This document shows positions 52,442-59,723 of a stretch of DNA of 59,723 nucleotides, in pieces; positions within the stretch are counted from its first letter, which is position 1, and every line of letters starts with the position of its first letter. Location: positions 1 through 59,723 of the forward strand of contig JAILHH010000036.1 in NCBI GenBank assembly GCA_024695935.1, in the 5' to 3' direction. Source of the stretch: Acetatifactor sp. (lineage in GTDB: Bacteria; Bacillota; Clostridia; Lachnospirales; Lachnospiraceae). Below the pieces are notes generated by a model, which worked only from the letters and a program-made list of their open reading frames with translations, was not told the DNA's origin and made no database searches. A program made the position numbers and the translations under genes.

Positions 52442-53467
52442 GTGAAATATATCAAATCAATATATGCATACATCTTCATAGCGTTTGCCTTGTTCATGAT
52501 CCCGGGGTTAACCGCACAGGCGGCACCCGTCAGTACGCACTACGGTTCAGAGTATTATGAACCACAGCCCGGGACCAATTTCAAGGTGGGTCTGTATCTG
52601 GACAGTGAATCAGAGCTGGGCAATGTATCAGTGAATCTGAGATATAATCCGGAGCTTGTGGAGTACGTGTCCGTCACCCCCGGAAATGCCGTGGCAGATG
52701 GTGACAACATCACACTTACAGACAATACCACTAAAAGTTCAGTGAAATACATGTTTACCTTTCGCGCAATAGCGGGAGGCGAGGACAGTCTGGCTGTAGT
52801 ATCTATCGGAGGAGAGGAAGTGCCGGATGGCGCGATCACTCCCATCAGAGTAAAACCCATAGAAGGTGCAAAACTAAACAACATGACCCTAAACGGAGTG
52901 GCAGCCACAGTGGATGATGAGAATCTGACAGCCGTGGTAAACATCCCATACGGGGAAATATATGAATACAATAGCGATACAGATATGAATATAACACCGT
53001 CTACAGACATCATGCAGGCGGGTGAGAATAAATTAACACTGCTGTGCACAGCTCCAAACGGAGAAAAAAACATCTACCGATTGACTGTAAATATGGATGA
53101 AATGGAAGTCCCCGCAGAGGAAGTGCCACAGGAGAACACAGAGTCAGCAGACACTGCAGAAACAGAAGACACTGCAGAAACAGAAAATACAGAAACAGAA
53201 AATTCAGAAACAGAAGCTGTGGAAACTGAAACAGCTGAACTGGCAGAAGTAATAGAGAGCAGCAAAGAAAACAGAGCAAAGCAGATCCGGATAGTGGGGA
53301 TAGGGCTGGCAGGTCTGTTGGCGGTATTTTTGGTGATGTTCATGGTAATCAGGATCAACGAAGAAGTGCAGCGCCAGAAACGAATCAAAGAGCGGGAAGA
53401 AAAGAAAAAAAGCGGCGACGGACAGTTCGAGTTGCTGTATGAGGAAGAGGATAACACAAGAACTTAG
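52442..53467 (+). CDS. Cohesin-like extracellular domain protein with C-terminal anchor
   Basis: A 341-residue membrane protein starting at GTG 52442. A signal peptide (about 1-27) precedes a cohesin-like beta-sandwich (about 35-145: FKVGLYLDSESELGNVSVNL, RYNPELVEYVSVTPG) and a second, cadherin-like sandwich (about 150-225: GAKLNNMTLNGVAATVDDEN, NIYRLTVNMDEM). A Glu/Thr-repeat stalk (about 230-270), a single helix (about 285-305) and a basic cytoplasmic tail complete it. Cohesin-type domains bind dockerins or carbohydrates in other systems; no dockerin is evident here. Role is probably at the cell surface with the EPS. The frame ends just before the AT-rich cassette. Confidence 0.6.
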   Translation: MKYIKSIYAYIFIAFALFMIPGLTAQAAPVSTHYGSEYYEPQPGTNFKVGLYLDSESELGNVSVNLRYNPELVEYVSVTPGNAVADGDNITLTDNTTKSSVKYMFTFRAIAGGEDSLAVVSIGGEEVPDGAITPIRVKPIEGAKLNNMTLNGVAATVDDENLTAVVNIPYGEIYEYNSDTDMNITPSTDIMQAGENKLTLLCTAPNGEKNIYRLTVNMDEMEVPAEEVPQENTESADTAETEDTAETENTETENSETEAVETETAELAEVIESSKENRAKQIRIVGIGLAGLLAVFLVMFMVIRINEEVQRQKRIKEREEKKKSGDGQFELLYEEEDNTRT

Positions 53468-53480
53468 TGTCATATATAGA

Positions 53481-54614
53481 ATGAAAAGAATGCTTATGAT
53501 GGCTACAACAGCCGCTATGATTGAACAGTTTAATAAGAATAATATTCTTATTTTGGAAGAACTTGGATATGAAGTTCATGTTTTAGGAAATTTTGATAAA
53601 GGTAACCCAATTTCAGATGAAAGACTGGAAGAATTTAAAAAGTGGCTTGGTGAACATCACGGAAAGTGGTTTAACTATTCTGCAACTAGGAGTCCAATAG
53701 ATTTAAAAAACAATATTCGGGCATACAGAACTACAGTTGAGCTGATAAAAGAATATGGATATTCATTTATTCATTGTCATACACCGTTAGGCTCTGTAAT
53801 TGCCCGATTGGCAGGTCATCGTATGGGAGTCAAAGTGATTTATACAGCACATGGCTTCCATTTTTATAAGGGTGCACCATTAAAGAATTGGTTGTTGTAT
53901 TATCCTGTAGAAAAATTCTTAAGTAGATGGACTGATTTATTGATTACGATTACAAAAGAGGACTATGAAAGAGCTCTAAGAAAGTTTAGTGCAAAAAGAA
54001 TGATGTACGTTCCTGGTGTAGGGATAGACATCAACAAAATTGAGCAAGTGAAATGCGATAGAGTAAAAACCAGACAAAATATTGGTATTTCTAATGAAAC
54101 TATTTTGATAATTTCAGTAGGAGAATTGAATAATAATAAAAATCATATTGTGATGATAAACGCGGTCGAAAAAATAGTGAACAGTATGAAAAACGATATA
54201 GATTTGCGATATATAATAGTTGGAAAGGGTGAATTACAAAAGAAACTACAATCTGAAATTGAAAAAAAAGCACTTAACAACTATATTCAATTGCTAGGTT
54301 ATCGAGATGACGTTATTCAATTAGAGAAGGCGGCAGACTTGTTTGTATTGCCATCAAAACGAGAAGGATTATCGTTGGCCCTGATGGAGGCAATGGCATG
54401 TCATATACCCGTAATCTGTTCAAGGATACGCGGAAGTGTTGATTTAATATCAGATGATAGGTTAAGTTTTGATTTATCAGAGCCTCAGAAGTTGGCTGGA
54501 AAAATACTTAATATTATAGATGATCGTCAGTTACAATTAGATTATTCAAATTTATTAGAATATGATAAGAGAAATGTAGGTCGAATAATGCGTAAAATAT
54601 ATAATGGTTTTTAG
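53481..54614 (+). CDS. Family 4 glycosyltransferase
   Basis: A 377-residue GT-B enzyme. Ahead of the first conserved segment stands FIHCHTPLGSVIARLAG, then VIYTAHGFHFYKGAP, VPGVGID, ISVGELNNNKNH and the donor-binding REGLSLALMEAMACHIPVIC. It resembles EPS and capsule glycosyltransferases (EpsD-like). Start is ATG 53481, because an in-frame ATG at 53439 lies within the previous gene. Base composition falls sharply at this gene and stays low to the end of the window. Assumed to add a sugar to the undecaprenyl-linked repeat unit. Confidence 0.9.
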   Translation: MKRMLMMATTAAMIEQFNKNNILILEELGYEVHVLGNFDKGNPISDERLEEFKKWLGEHHGKWFNYSATRSPIDLKNNIRAYRTTVELIKEYGYSFIHCHTPLGSVIARLAGHRMGVKVIYTAHGFHFYKGAPLKNWLLYYPVEKFLSRWTDLLITITKEDYERALRKFSAKRMMYVPGVGIDINKIEQVKCDRVKTRQNIGISNETILIISVGELNNNKNHIVMINAVEKIVNSMKNDIDLRYIIVGKGELQKKLQSEIEKKALNNYIQLLGYRDDVIQLEKAADLFVLPSKREGLSLALMEAMACHIPVICSRIRGSVDLISDDRLSFDLSEPQKLAGKILNIIDDRQLQLDYSNLLEYDKRNVGRIMRKIYNGF

Positions 54615-54624
54615 AAGGAGAAAA

Positions 54625-55779
54625 ATGAAGGAAGGCAAACAAAGAGTTATAATAATTCGATCGAATGATTGTCGGTCTGATTCGCGAGTAATAAAAGAGG
54701 CTAATTGTCTAAATGATTCATATGATGTTGAATTATTAGTATGGAATAGAGAGAAAAGTCAAAGAAGAAATCAACAACAAATTGATTGTTTAGGAAAAAT
54801 GATTATGGCGAATCAAATACATATTAAGGCTGAATTTGGCGCGGGAATTAAGAACATAATTCCATTAGTGTTATTTCAAATACGTGAGCTCATATTTCTA
54901 ATAAGCAATAGAAAAAAATATGATTTATATCATGCTTGCGATTTTGATACAGTTCTACCGGCAATGATTTGTGCAAAATTATTTCGTAAAAAAATAATAT
55001 ATGATATCTTTGATTATTATGCGGATGATCATAGTGATTCGCCTTTGTTGTATAAAAGTATAAAAACAGTAGACAATTTGTGTATTTCATTAGCTGATGC
55101 AACAATTATTTGTACTGACGAGAGGAAGAAACAAATTAAAGACGCTAATCCGACAAGACTTGCCATTATTCATAATAGCCCTCCAGATGAGTCAGTTAAC
55201 AAAAAGTTTTTCCTGAGTAATAAGCGGATTAAAGTTGTTTATGTAGGCTGCTTGCTTGATGAAAGGTTTTTAAAAGAACAAATAGAAGTGATCAGTCAAT
55301 TAGAAAATGTGGAGCTACATATTGGAGGAATTGGACCATTAGATAAATATGTTAAAGAGTGTTCTGCAAAATTTGACAACATAATCTATTATGGAAAAAT
55401 GAAGTATGAAGATGTGCTCAGTTTGGAGTCTGAAGCTGATATTTTGACAGCGATTTATAATCCACAAATACTAAATAATCAATACGCAGCACCAAATAAA
55501 TTTTATGAGGCCTTGATGGCGGGGAAACCATTGGTTGTTATTAAAAATACTGGTATGGATGATTACGTATCCCAGTATGACATGGGGAAAATAATTGATT
55601 ACCCTAATAAGGATTTTTCAAGTGAATTTAAAAGAGCAATTATGGACATTTCCGAAAGAATAAGATTAAAGCAGATAGATTCTGATAAAATCAGGAAAAT
55701 ATACGACGAGAAATTTTCATGGAATATTATGAAGGAAAGGCTAAATAAAATATACTTAGAAGTGATTAGTGATGAGTGA
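54625..55779 (+). CDS. Family 4-type glycosyltransferase
   Basis: A 384-residue GT-B protein. It opens VIIIRSNDCRSDSRVIKEAN, a pattern of GT4 enzymes with an N-terminal SDSRV acceptor loop, and has YDLYHACDFDTVLPAMICAK, KIIYDIFDYYADD, VVYVGCLLDERFLKEQ, VELHIGGIGP and NKFYEALMAGKPLVVIKNTG. AAGGAG supports ATG 54625. It is AT-rich like its neighbours and overlaps the next gene by 8 bp. Sugar specificity cannot be inferred. Confidence 0.88.
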   Translation: MKEGKQRVIIIRSNDCRSDSRVIKEANCLNDSYDVELLVWNREKSQRRNQQQIDCLGKMIMANQIHIKAEFGAGIKNIIPLVLFQIRELIFLISNRKKYDLYHACDFDTVLPAMICAKLFRKKIIYDIFDYYADDHSDSPLLYKSIKTVDNLCISLADATIICTDERKKQIKDANPTRLAIIHNSPPDESVNKKFFLSNKRIKVVYVGCLLDERFLKEQIEVISQLENVELHIGGIGPLDKYVKECSAKFDNIIYYGKMKYEDVLSLESEADILTAIYNPQILNNQYAAPNKFYEALMAGKPLVVIKNTGMDDYVSQYDMGKIIDYPNKDFSSEFKRAIMDISERIRLKQIDSDKIRKIYDEKFSWNIMKERLNKIYLEVISDE

Positions 55780-57019
55780 ACTCCCTAAAAGTAGATATTC
55801 ATTATTGGTAACATTTTTTGTAGTTGTTTCACCGATTCTGGATTTATATCAAGTTGGACCGTTAACTATTGGTTATGGCGAATTATTTTTGATTGCTTTA
55901 TGCGGTATTACAATGATAATATATGCGGTTAGGCGTACAAAACTAACGTTGAATGAGGCACCGTTTAGTGTATTGTTTGCATTCTATGCAGTTATAGAAT
56001 TAGTTCTTTTGATGTTTCAAGGAAATTATAACCTTGGAGATTTGATGGTTAAATGGACAAAATTAGTTACATGTTATCTATTTTTCGAGGTTATCTCCAA
56101 AAAGGAATTTAATTACGAATACGCAAAGAAAATCGTGATACCCATTGGATTGGCTTTAAATGTATTGTTAATTATTCAATTTCTCCTATTTCATTTGTTT
56201 GGAATAGGAATATTACCATATTTGTTTAATATTCCCAATAATTATGTGGATTCTGATTTGTTGCAAACGATTTATAAGACATATATAGCTAGGGGAACAT
56301 GGAGACCATCCGCGATTTTTTTTGAACCAGCACAGTATGCACAGTTTATGCTTATACCTACAACTATGATGATATACGATGATGATAATAATAGAAAAAG
56401 CATTGCGCTTGCACTGTTTTTTTCGTTAGGTATTGCATTGTCTGGAAGTGCGAATGGAGTTTTAATAGCGGTGATTGTATGGGGAAATTGGTTACTAAAA
56501 AAAATAAGGAAAATTCGAGCAGACAGGCTAGTAATATTATTTTTGGCAAGTATATCAATATTATATTTTGCAATTCAAAAAGGCATTTTATCTGCTGCTT
56601 GGAATAGAGTAATGAGCATTGATTTAAAAGGGGCTGGGACAACGGGGAATCAAAGACTTATTCAAGGGTTAGCAGTATTTAGCAGAGTGCCGTTGCATAA
56701 TAAAATATTTGGTACAGGTGTAGGAAATCTGAGATACATTCTAGTAACACATAATATTGTTACACCATATGTGGGAGAATTAGGAAATGAATATATGAAC
56801 GGATTCTCAACAGTTTTAGTAACATGTGGACTTATATTTTTCTTTGTCTATGCTATTCTATGGATACGATGGTATAGAAGATTAAAGAATCCGATTGATA
56901 GGGGGTTGGCTGTAGTTTTATCCTTACTATTTTGTACTTCGAGCATTTTCTATCATCCTATTACCATCTTATATTTTACAATAATAAGTTGTAGAAAGGT
57001 TAGTAAACATGAATGTTGA
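55772..57019 (+). CDS. Wzy-like O-antigen/EPS polymerase
   Basis: A 415-residue polytopic membrane protein with roughly ten to twelve helices. A large loop between hydrophobic segments (about residues 165-200) contains IARGTWRPSAIFFEPAQYAQ, and a second loop VGNLRYILVTHNI; Arg-containing loops like these are found in Wzy-family polymerases. It would polymerise flipped repeat units on the outer face of the membrane. No Wzx flippase is seen inside the window; it may lie further downstream. Start is ATG 55772 (GTG 55769 is adjacent). Confidence 0.8.
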   Translation: MSELPKSRYSLLVTFFVVVSPILDLYQVGPLTIGYGELFLIALCGITMIIYAVRRTKLTLNEAPFSVLFAFYAVIELVLLMFQGNYNLGDLMVKWTKLVTCYLFFEVISKKEFNYEYAKKIVIPIGLALNVLLIIQFLLFHLFGIGILPYLFNIPNNYVDSDLLQTIYKTYIARGTWRPSAIFFEPAQYAQFMLIPTTMMIYDDDNNRKSIALALFFSLGIALSGSANGVLIAVIVWGNWLLKKIRKIRADRLVILFLASISILYFAIQKGILSAAWNRVMSIDLKGAGTTGNQRLIQGLAVFSRVPLHNKIFGTGVGNLRYILVTHNIVTPYVGELGNEYMNGFSTVLVTCGLIFFFVYAILWIRWYRRLKNPIDRGLAVVLSLLFCTSSIFYHPITILYFTIISCRKVSKHEC

Positions 57020-57833
57020 AACTAGACAGTTGCAAAATATTCTTTTAGAAATGTTCAAAGAATTACACATTATTTGTGAAGAAAATCAAATAAAATATTT
57101 TATGTTGGGAGGTACTTGTTTAGGAGCTAAGCGCCACAAAGGGTTCATTCCATGGGATGATGATATTGATATTGGCTTATATAGAGAAGACTATGAAAAA
57201 CTTTGTTCATTAAATTTTGAAAAACTCTCAAATAATCTTGAACTCCGTTATTATAAAAACACAGATAATTCACCTATGCATTTTGTAAAAATAGTAAATA
57301 AGAACACTACTTTGATTGAAGATGATTACAAAAATTATGTTGAAGGAATATATATAGATGTTTTCCCAATTGATAATATTGCATATGAGAAATATTCTGA
57401 ACGTTTTAGAGCATTCTGTATTAGAAGGGTGCATTCTCTAATCATTAATCATTGCAAGACAGATTCAGCGGATTCATTCTTTAGAAATGTTTATTGGCAT
57501 TTTTCAAAAAAATTGAATTTAAATAATTTGCATAAGATATTAGAGCATTTGATGCTTAAAAAACAAAATCAAGTCACAGGGCATATTGCTAATTTTTTGG
57601 GTGCATGGGGAACTAAAGAAATAATGAGGAAAGAATGTTTGGGAACCCCTACATTGTATAAGTTTGAGGATGGATTATTTTATGGCCCGGAGAGAATTGA
57701 AGAATATTTGAAACATCTATATAACGATTACATGATTCTTCCTCCAATAAATAAAAGAACGAATACGCATGATTATTATTACGTTGATTTCGACAAACCA
57801 TTTCATGAATATATAGAGGAAGAAAGGGCATGA
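57009..57833 (+). CDS. LicD-family phosphotransferase
   Basis: A 274-residue LicD protein of the nucleotidyltransferase fold. The signature YFMLGGTCLGAKRHKGFIPW is directly followed by DDDIDIGLYREDYEKL, with the metal-binding Asp triad, and later GIYIDVFPID. LicD enzymes add phosphocholine, phosphoethanolamine, ribitol- or glycerol-phosphate to glycans. The EPS may therefore carry a phosphate-linked substituent. It overlaps the polymerase gene by 11 bp and the next gene by 4 bp (ATGA). Confidence 0.92.
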   Translation: MNVETRQLQNILLEMFKELHIICEENQIKYFMLGGTCLGAKRHKGFIPWDDDIDIGLYREDYEKLCSLNFEKLSNNLELRYYKNTDNSPMHFVKIVNKNTTLIEDDYKNYVEGIYIDVFPIDNIAYEKYSERFRAFCIRRVHSLIINHCKTDSADSFFRNVYWHFSKKLNLNNLHKILEHLMLKKQNQVTGHIANFLGAWGTKEIMRKECLGTPTLYKFEDGLFYGPERIEEYLKHLYNDYMILPPINKRTNTHDYYYVDFDKPFHEYIEEERA

Positions 57834-58708
57834 GAGTTTCTTGTGTAATACTAAATTATAATGACGCGAGTACAACTATAAGTTTAGTTAATGACATAAG
57901 CCATTTTTCAAGCGTTGACACTATTGTTATTGTTGATAACTGCTCTACAGATGATTCGTTAATACAATTAAGAAAAATAGTTCAAGAAAAGGTTTTTCTT
58001 TTGGAGACAGATATTAATGGCGGATATGGATATGGCAATAATTGGGGTATAAGATATGCTACCGAACATTTAGGGGCAGAGTATGTTGTTATTGCTAATC
58101 CTGATGTATGCATTACAGATAGTAGTATAAGTACTGCAGTTAAGATTATGAAGGAAAATGCGAAAATTGCAGCTGTTGCACCAAAACAGAAAGATGCAAA
58201 TAATAAAGAAATAAGAGATTTGGCATGGAAAATCCCGACTAAGTGGCAGTATATTTTTTCTGCTGAAGGTATTATGAGAAGATTTACAAAAGGGTTTTCT
58301 TATGACCCTAGTTTTTTCCAGCAAGATAAAGAATATGTTTATGTTGATTGTCTGCCCGGAGCTTTTTTGATAATTGATACTGAAAAGTTTTTGACTGTTG
58401 GTGGATATGATGAATCATTTTTTTTATATTGTGAAGAAACTACTCTGGCGCGCAAATTTAAGGCTAAAGGATATTTGAGTTGTTTACTTTTAAATGATTC
58501 ATATAATCATATTCATTCAGTCAGCATCAATAAAAGTATTAGTAGTATATATAAACAGAAAAAAATAATGTTGAATAGCCGAAAATTATATCTGAAAAAA
58601 TACGAAGCTGTTTCTATGGGCGTTTTAGTTTGTGCATCGATAGTGTATGAAATTTCATTAGTAGAAACGTTGATTATAGAAAAGATTAAAGGATTTTTTA
58701 AATTTTAA
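57830..58708 (+). CDS. Family 2 glycosyltransferase (rhamnosyl/galactosyl-like)
   Basis: A 292-residue GT-A enzyme. It begins VSCVILNYNDASTTISLVND, with IVDNCSTDDS, NGGYGYGNNWGIRYA, the DxD-equivalent VIANPDVCI and CLPGAFLIIDTEKFLTVGGY then FLYCEETTLARKFKAKGY. This is the WcaA/RfbF-like group that includes rhamnosyltransferases. Coupled by an ATGA overlap to licD. Confidence 0.9.
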   Translation: MRVSCVILNYNDASTTISLVNDISHFSSVDTIVIVDNCSTDDSLIQLRKIVQEKVFLLETDINGGYGYGNNWGIRYATEHLGAEYVVIANPDVCITDSSISTAVKIMKENAKIAAVAPKQKDANNKEIRDLAWKIPTKWQYIFSAEGIMRRFTKGFSYDPSFFQQDKEYVYVDCLPGAFLIIDTEKFLTVGGYDESFFLYCEETTLARKFKAKGYLSCLLLNDSYNHIHSVSINKSISSIYKQKKIMLNSRKLYLKKYEAVSMGVLVCASIVYEISLVETLIIEKIKGFFKF

Positions 58709-58747
58709 AGGATTCTTATAAATAGTTGAAAATGTGAGGGAATAATA

Positions 58748-59713
58748 TTGAATGGGGCTTTGATAGTTTCATTAGATTTTGAATTGTTTTGGGGAATGCA
58801 CGATTGTGTTTCGCTTGAAAAATATGAGGCAAATATTATAGGAGCTCGTAAAGCAATTCCAGATCTTCTTGAATTGTTTAAAAGGTACAATGTGCATGCA
58901 ACATGGGCGACTGTTGGTTTTTTGTTTGCAGAAAATATAGAGGAAATCAATGAGTGCTGTCCCAAAATGATTGAGCAACCAAGTTATGAGAATAGTAAAA
59001 TTAATTCATATCGATTATTAAATATGATATCGCAAAATGAAAAAACAGCTCCCGAGTATTATGCCAAATCACTTATTAAGCTTATTTCATCATACGATAA
59101 TCAGGAAATTGCTAGTCATACTTTTTCACATTATTACTGTTGCGAAAATGGGCAGACAGTAAGACAATTTAGAGAAGACCTTAAAGCTGCGCAAACAATT
59201 GCAAGAAAGAATGGCTTCGAAATTAAGTCATTAGTCTTCCCAAGAAATCAATGTGATGATGAGTATATTAAAGTGTTGAAAGATTTTGGCATAACATCAT
59301 ATAGGGGACTAGAAAACAACTGGATTCATCATTTGTTTAGAGGTTGGTTACTAAGATTGTTTAGATTTATAGATGTATATATACCAATAAGCGGGAAAAA
59401 AGGAACAAAGCCGTATTATAATTTTGATGTGTTAAATATTTATGGGACTAGAATGTATAAGCCTATGGTTTTAAACTGTAGATTATTGGAATATTTAAAA
59501 ATACGGCGTATAAAAAAAACGATGAAAGCTGCTGCTAAAAGAAAAGAGATTTTTCATCTTTGGTGGCATCCACACAACATTGGAATAAATACATCCTTTT
59601 ATTTGAAACAATTAGAAGATATTTTCTCGTATTATACTTTATTAAAACGGAAATATGGGTTCTCTAGTATGACTATGGAAGAATTAAGTAATATGTTTAA
59701 AGATAATAAATAA
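58748..59713 (+). CDS. Polysaccharide deacetylase-like (NodB/CE4) protein
   Basis: A 321-residue cytoplasmic-looking protein without a signal peptide. It starts from TTG 58748, with GAGGG about 8 nt before. NodB-homology motifs are LDFELFWGMHD (motif 1), EIASHTFSHYYC (motif 2, H-x3-H) and SLVFPRNQCDD; the late FHLWWHPHNIG resembles motif 5. It may remove acetyl groups from the EPS or a precursor sugar; the odd first motif (DFELFW) places it in the DUF-like group found in EPS clusters. Last complete gene; the operon may continue beyond the window end. Confidence 0.85.
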   Translation: MNGALIVSLDFELFWGMHDCVSLEKYEANIIGARKAIPDLLELFKRYNVHATWATVGFLFAENIEEINECCPKMIEQPSYENSKINSYRLLNMISQNEKTAPEYYAKSLIKLISSYDNQEIASHTFSHYYCCENGQTVRQFREDLKAAQTIARKNGFEIKSLVFPRNQCDDEYIKVLKDFGITSYRGLENNWIHHLFRGWLLRLFRFIDVYIPISGKKGTKPYYNFDVLNIYGTRMYKPMVLNCRLLEYLKIRRIKKTMKAAAKRKEIFHLWWHPHNIGINTSFYLKQLEDIFSYYTLLKRKYGFSSMTMEELSNMFKDNK

Positions 59714-59723
59714 TTAATGTTAT

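Overview
The window looks like chromosome from a butyrate-forming, Gram-positive Lachnospiraceae bacterium, most likely Butyrivibrio or a close relative. The reasons are a complete thl-crt-hbd-bcd-etfB-etfA butyryl-CoA operon plus separate ptb-buk genes, a GH3 beta-glucosidase with the reversed domain order known from Butyrivibrio and Ruminococcus, Firmicutes-type ribosome binding sites and strong TTGACA/TATAAT promoters. No rRNA, tRNA, phage genes, transposase or true CRISPR array was seen.

Layout. 1-6,700: accessory and AT-rich. It holds the 3' end of an Abi_2/HEPN abortive-infection gene, a TetR regulator with a 36-bp palindrome over its promoter, an MacB/FtsX-type ABC exporter, a nuclease-like orphan and a regular 54-bp repeat array. 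6,894-21,100: a YhfC intramembrane protease and a tRNA-dihydrouridine synthase (convergent); a chemotaxis receptor followed by a C39-like protein; a four-gene operon (FapA/DUF342 with 26-residue repeats, REC-HD-GYP, GH3 beta-glucosidase, TPR-DUF4037-DUF4125); and an SDR reductase. 21,393-23,654: an SH3-NlpC/P60 cell-wall hydrolase, a DnaA-box-like cluster and the long-form hibernation factor hpf. 23,970-30,208: the butyryl-CoA operon. 30,260-30,910: a probable type I toxin-antitoxin locus and a hairpin repeat inserted in a degraded HTH gene. 31,034-45,339: housekeeping and metabolism (YbaK deacylase, CDF metal transporter, YkgJ, glycosyltransferase, phosphatase, a 56-aa Cys-rich protein, HAD, ptb, buk, a second HD-GYP, secA, and prfB with its programmed +1 frameshift). 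45,761-59,713: one long exopolysaccharide operon. It starts with conserved assembly and control genes (PHP phosphatase, Wzz-like modulator, BY-kinase with an 11-Tyr tail, phosphoglycosyltransferase). A surface-protein block follows (class B sortase, LCP ligase, SPKTG-sorted protein, cohesin-like membrane protein), then an abruptly AT-rich serotype cassette (two GT4, Wzy-like polymerase, LicD, GT2, polysaccharide deacetylase).

How the genes fit together. Thl, Crt, Hbd and the Bcd-EtfAB complex turn two acetyl-CoA into butyryl-CoA; Ptb and Buk turn it into butyrate plus ATP. The EPS operon would build lipid-linked repeat units, polymerise them under BY-kinase/PHP-phosphatase control and attach them to the wall through LCP, while the sortase anchors a small surface protein made from the same transcript.

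Most interesting non-standard signals: (i) a two-copy intergenic element with a conserved, apparently covarying RNA fold (23,710-23,794 and 35,566-35,654); (ii) a compact type I toxin-antitoxin locus with a 34-aa membrane peptide and a convergent small RNA (30,267-30,641); (iii) the 36-bp-repeat/18-bp-spacer array at 6,362-6,692; (iv) the sortase/SPKTG/cohesin-like block inside an EPS operon; (v) the DnaA-box cluster far from any replication gene. All calls come from reading the sequence; no database search was possible.
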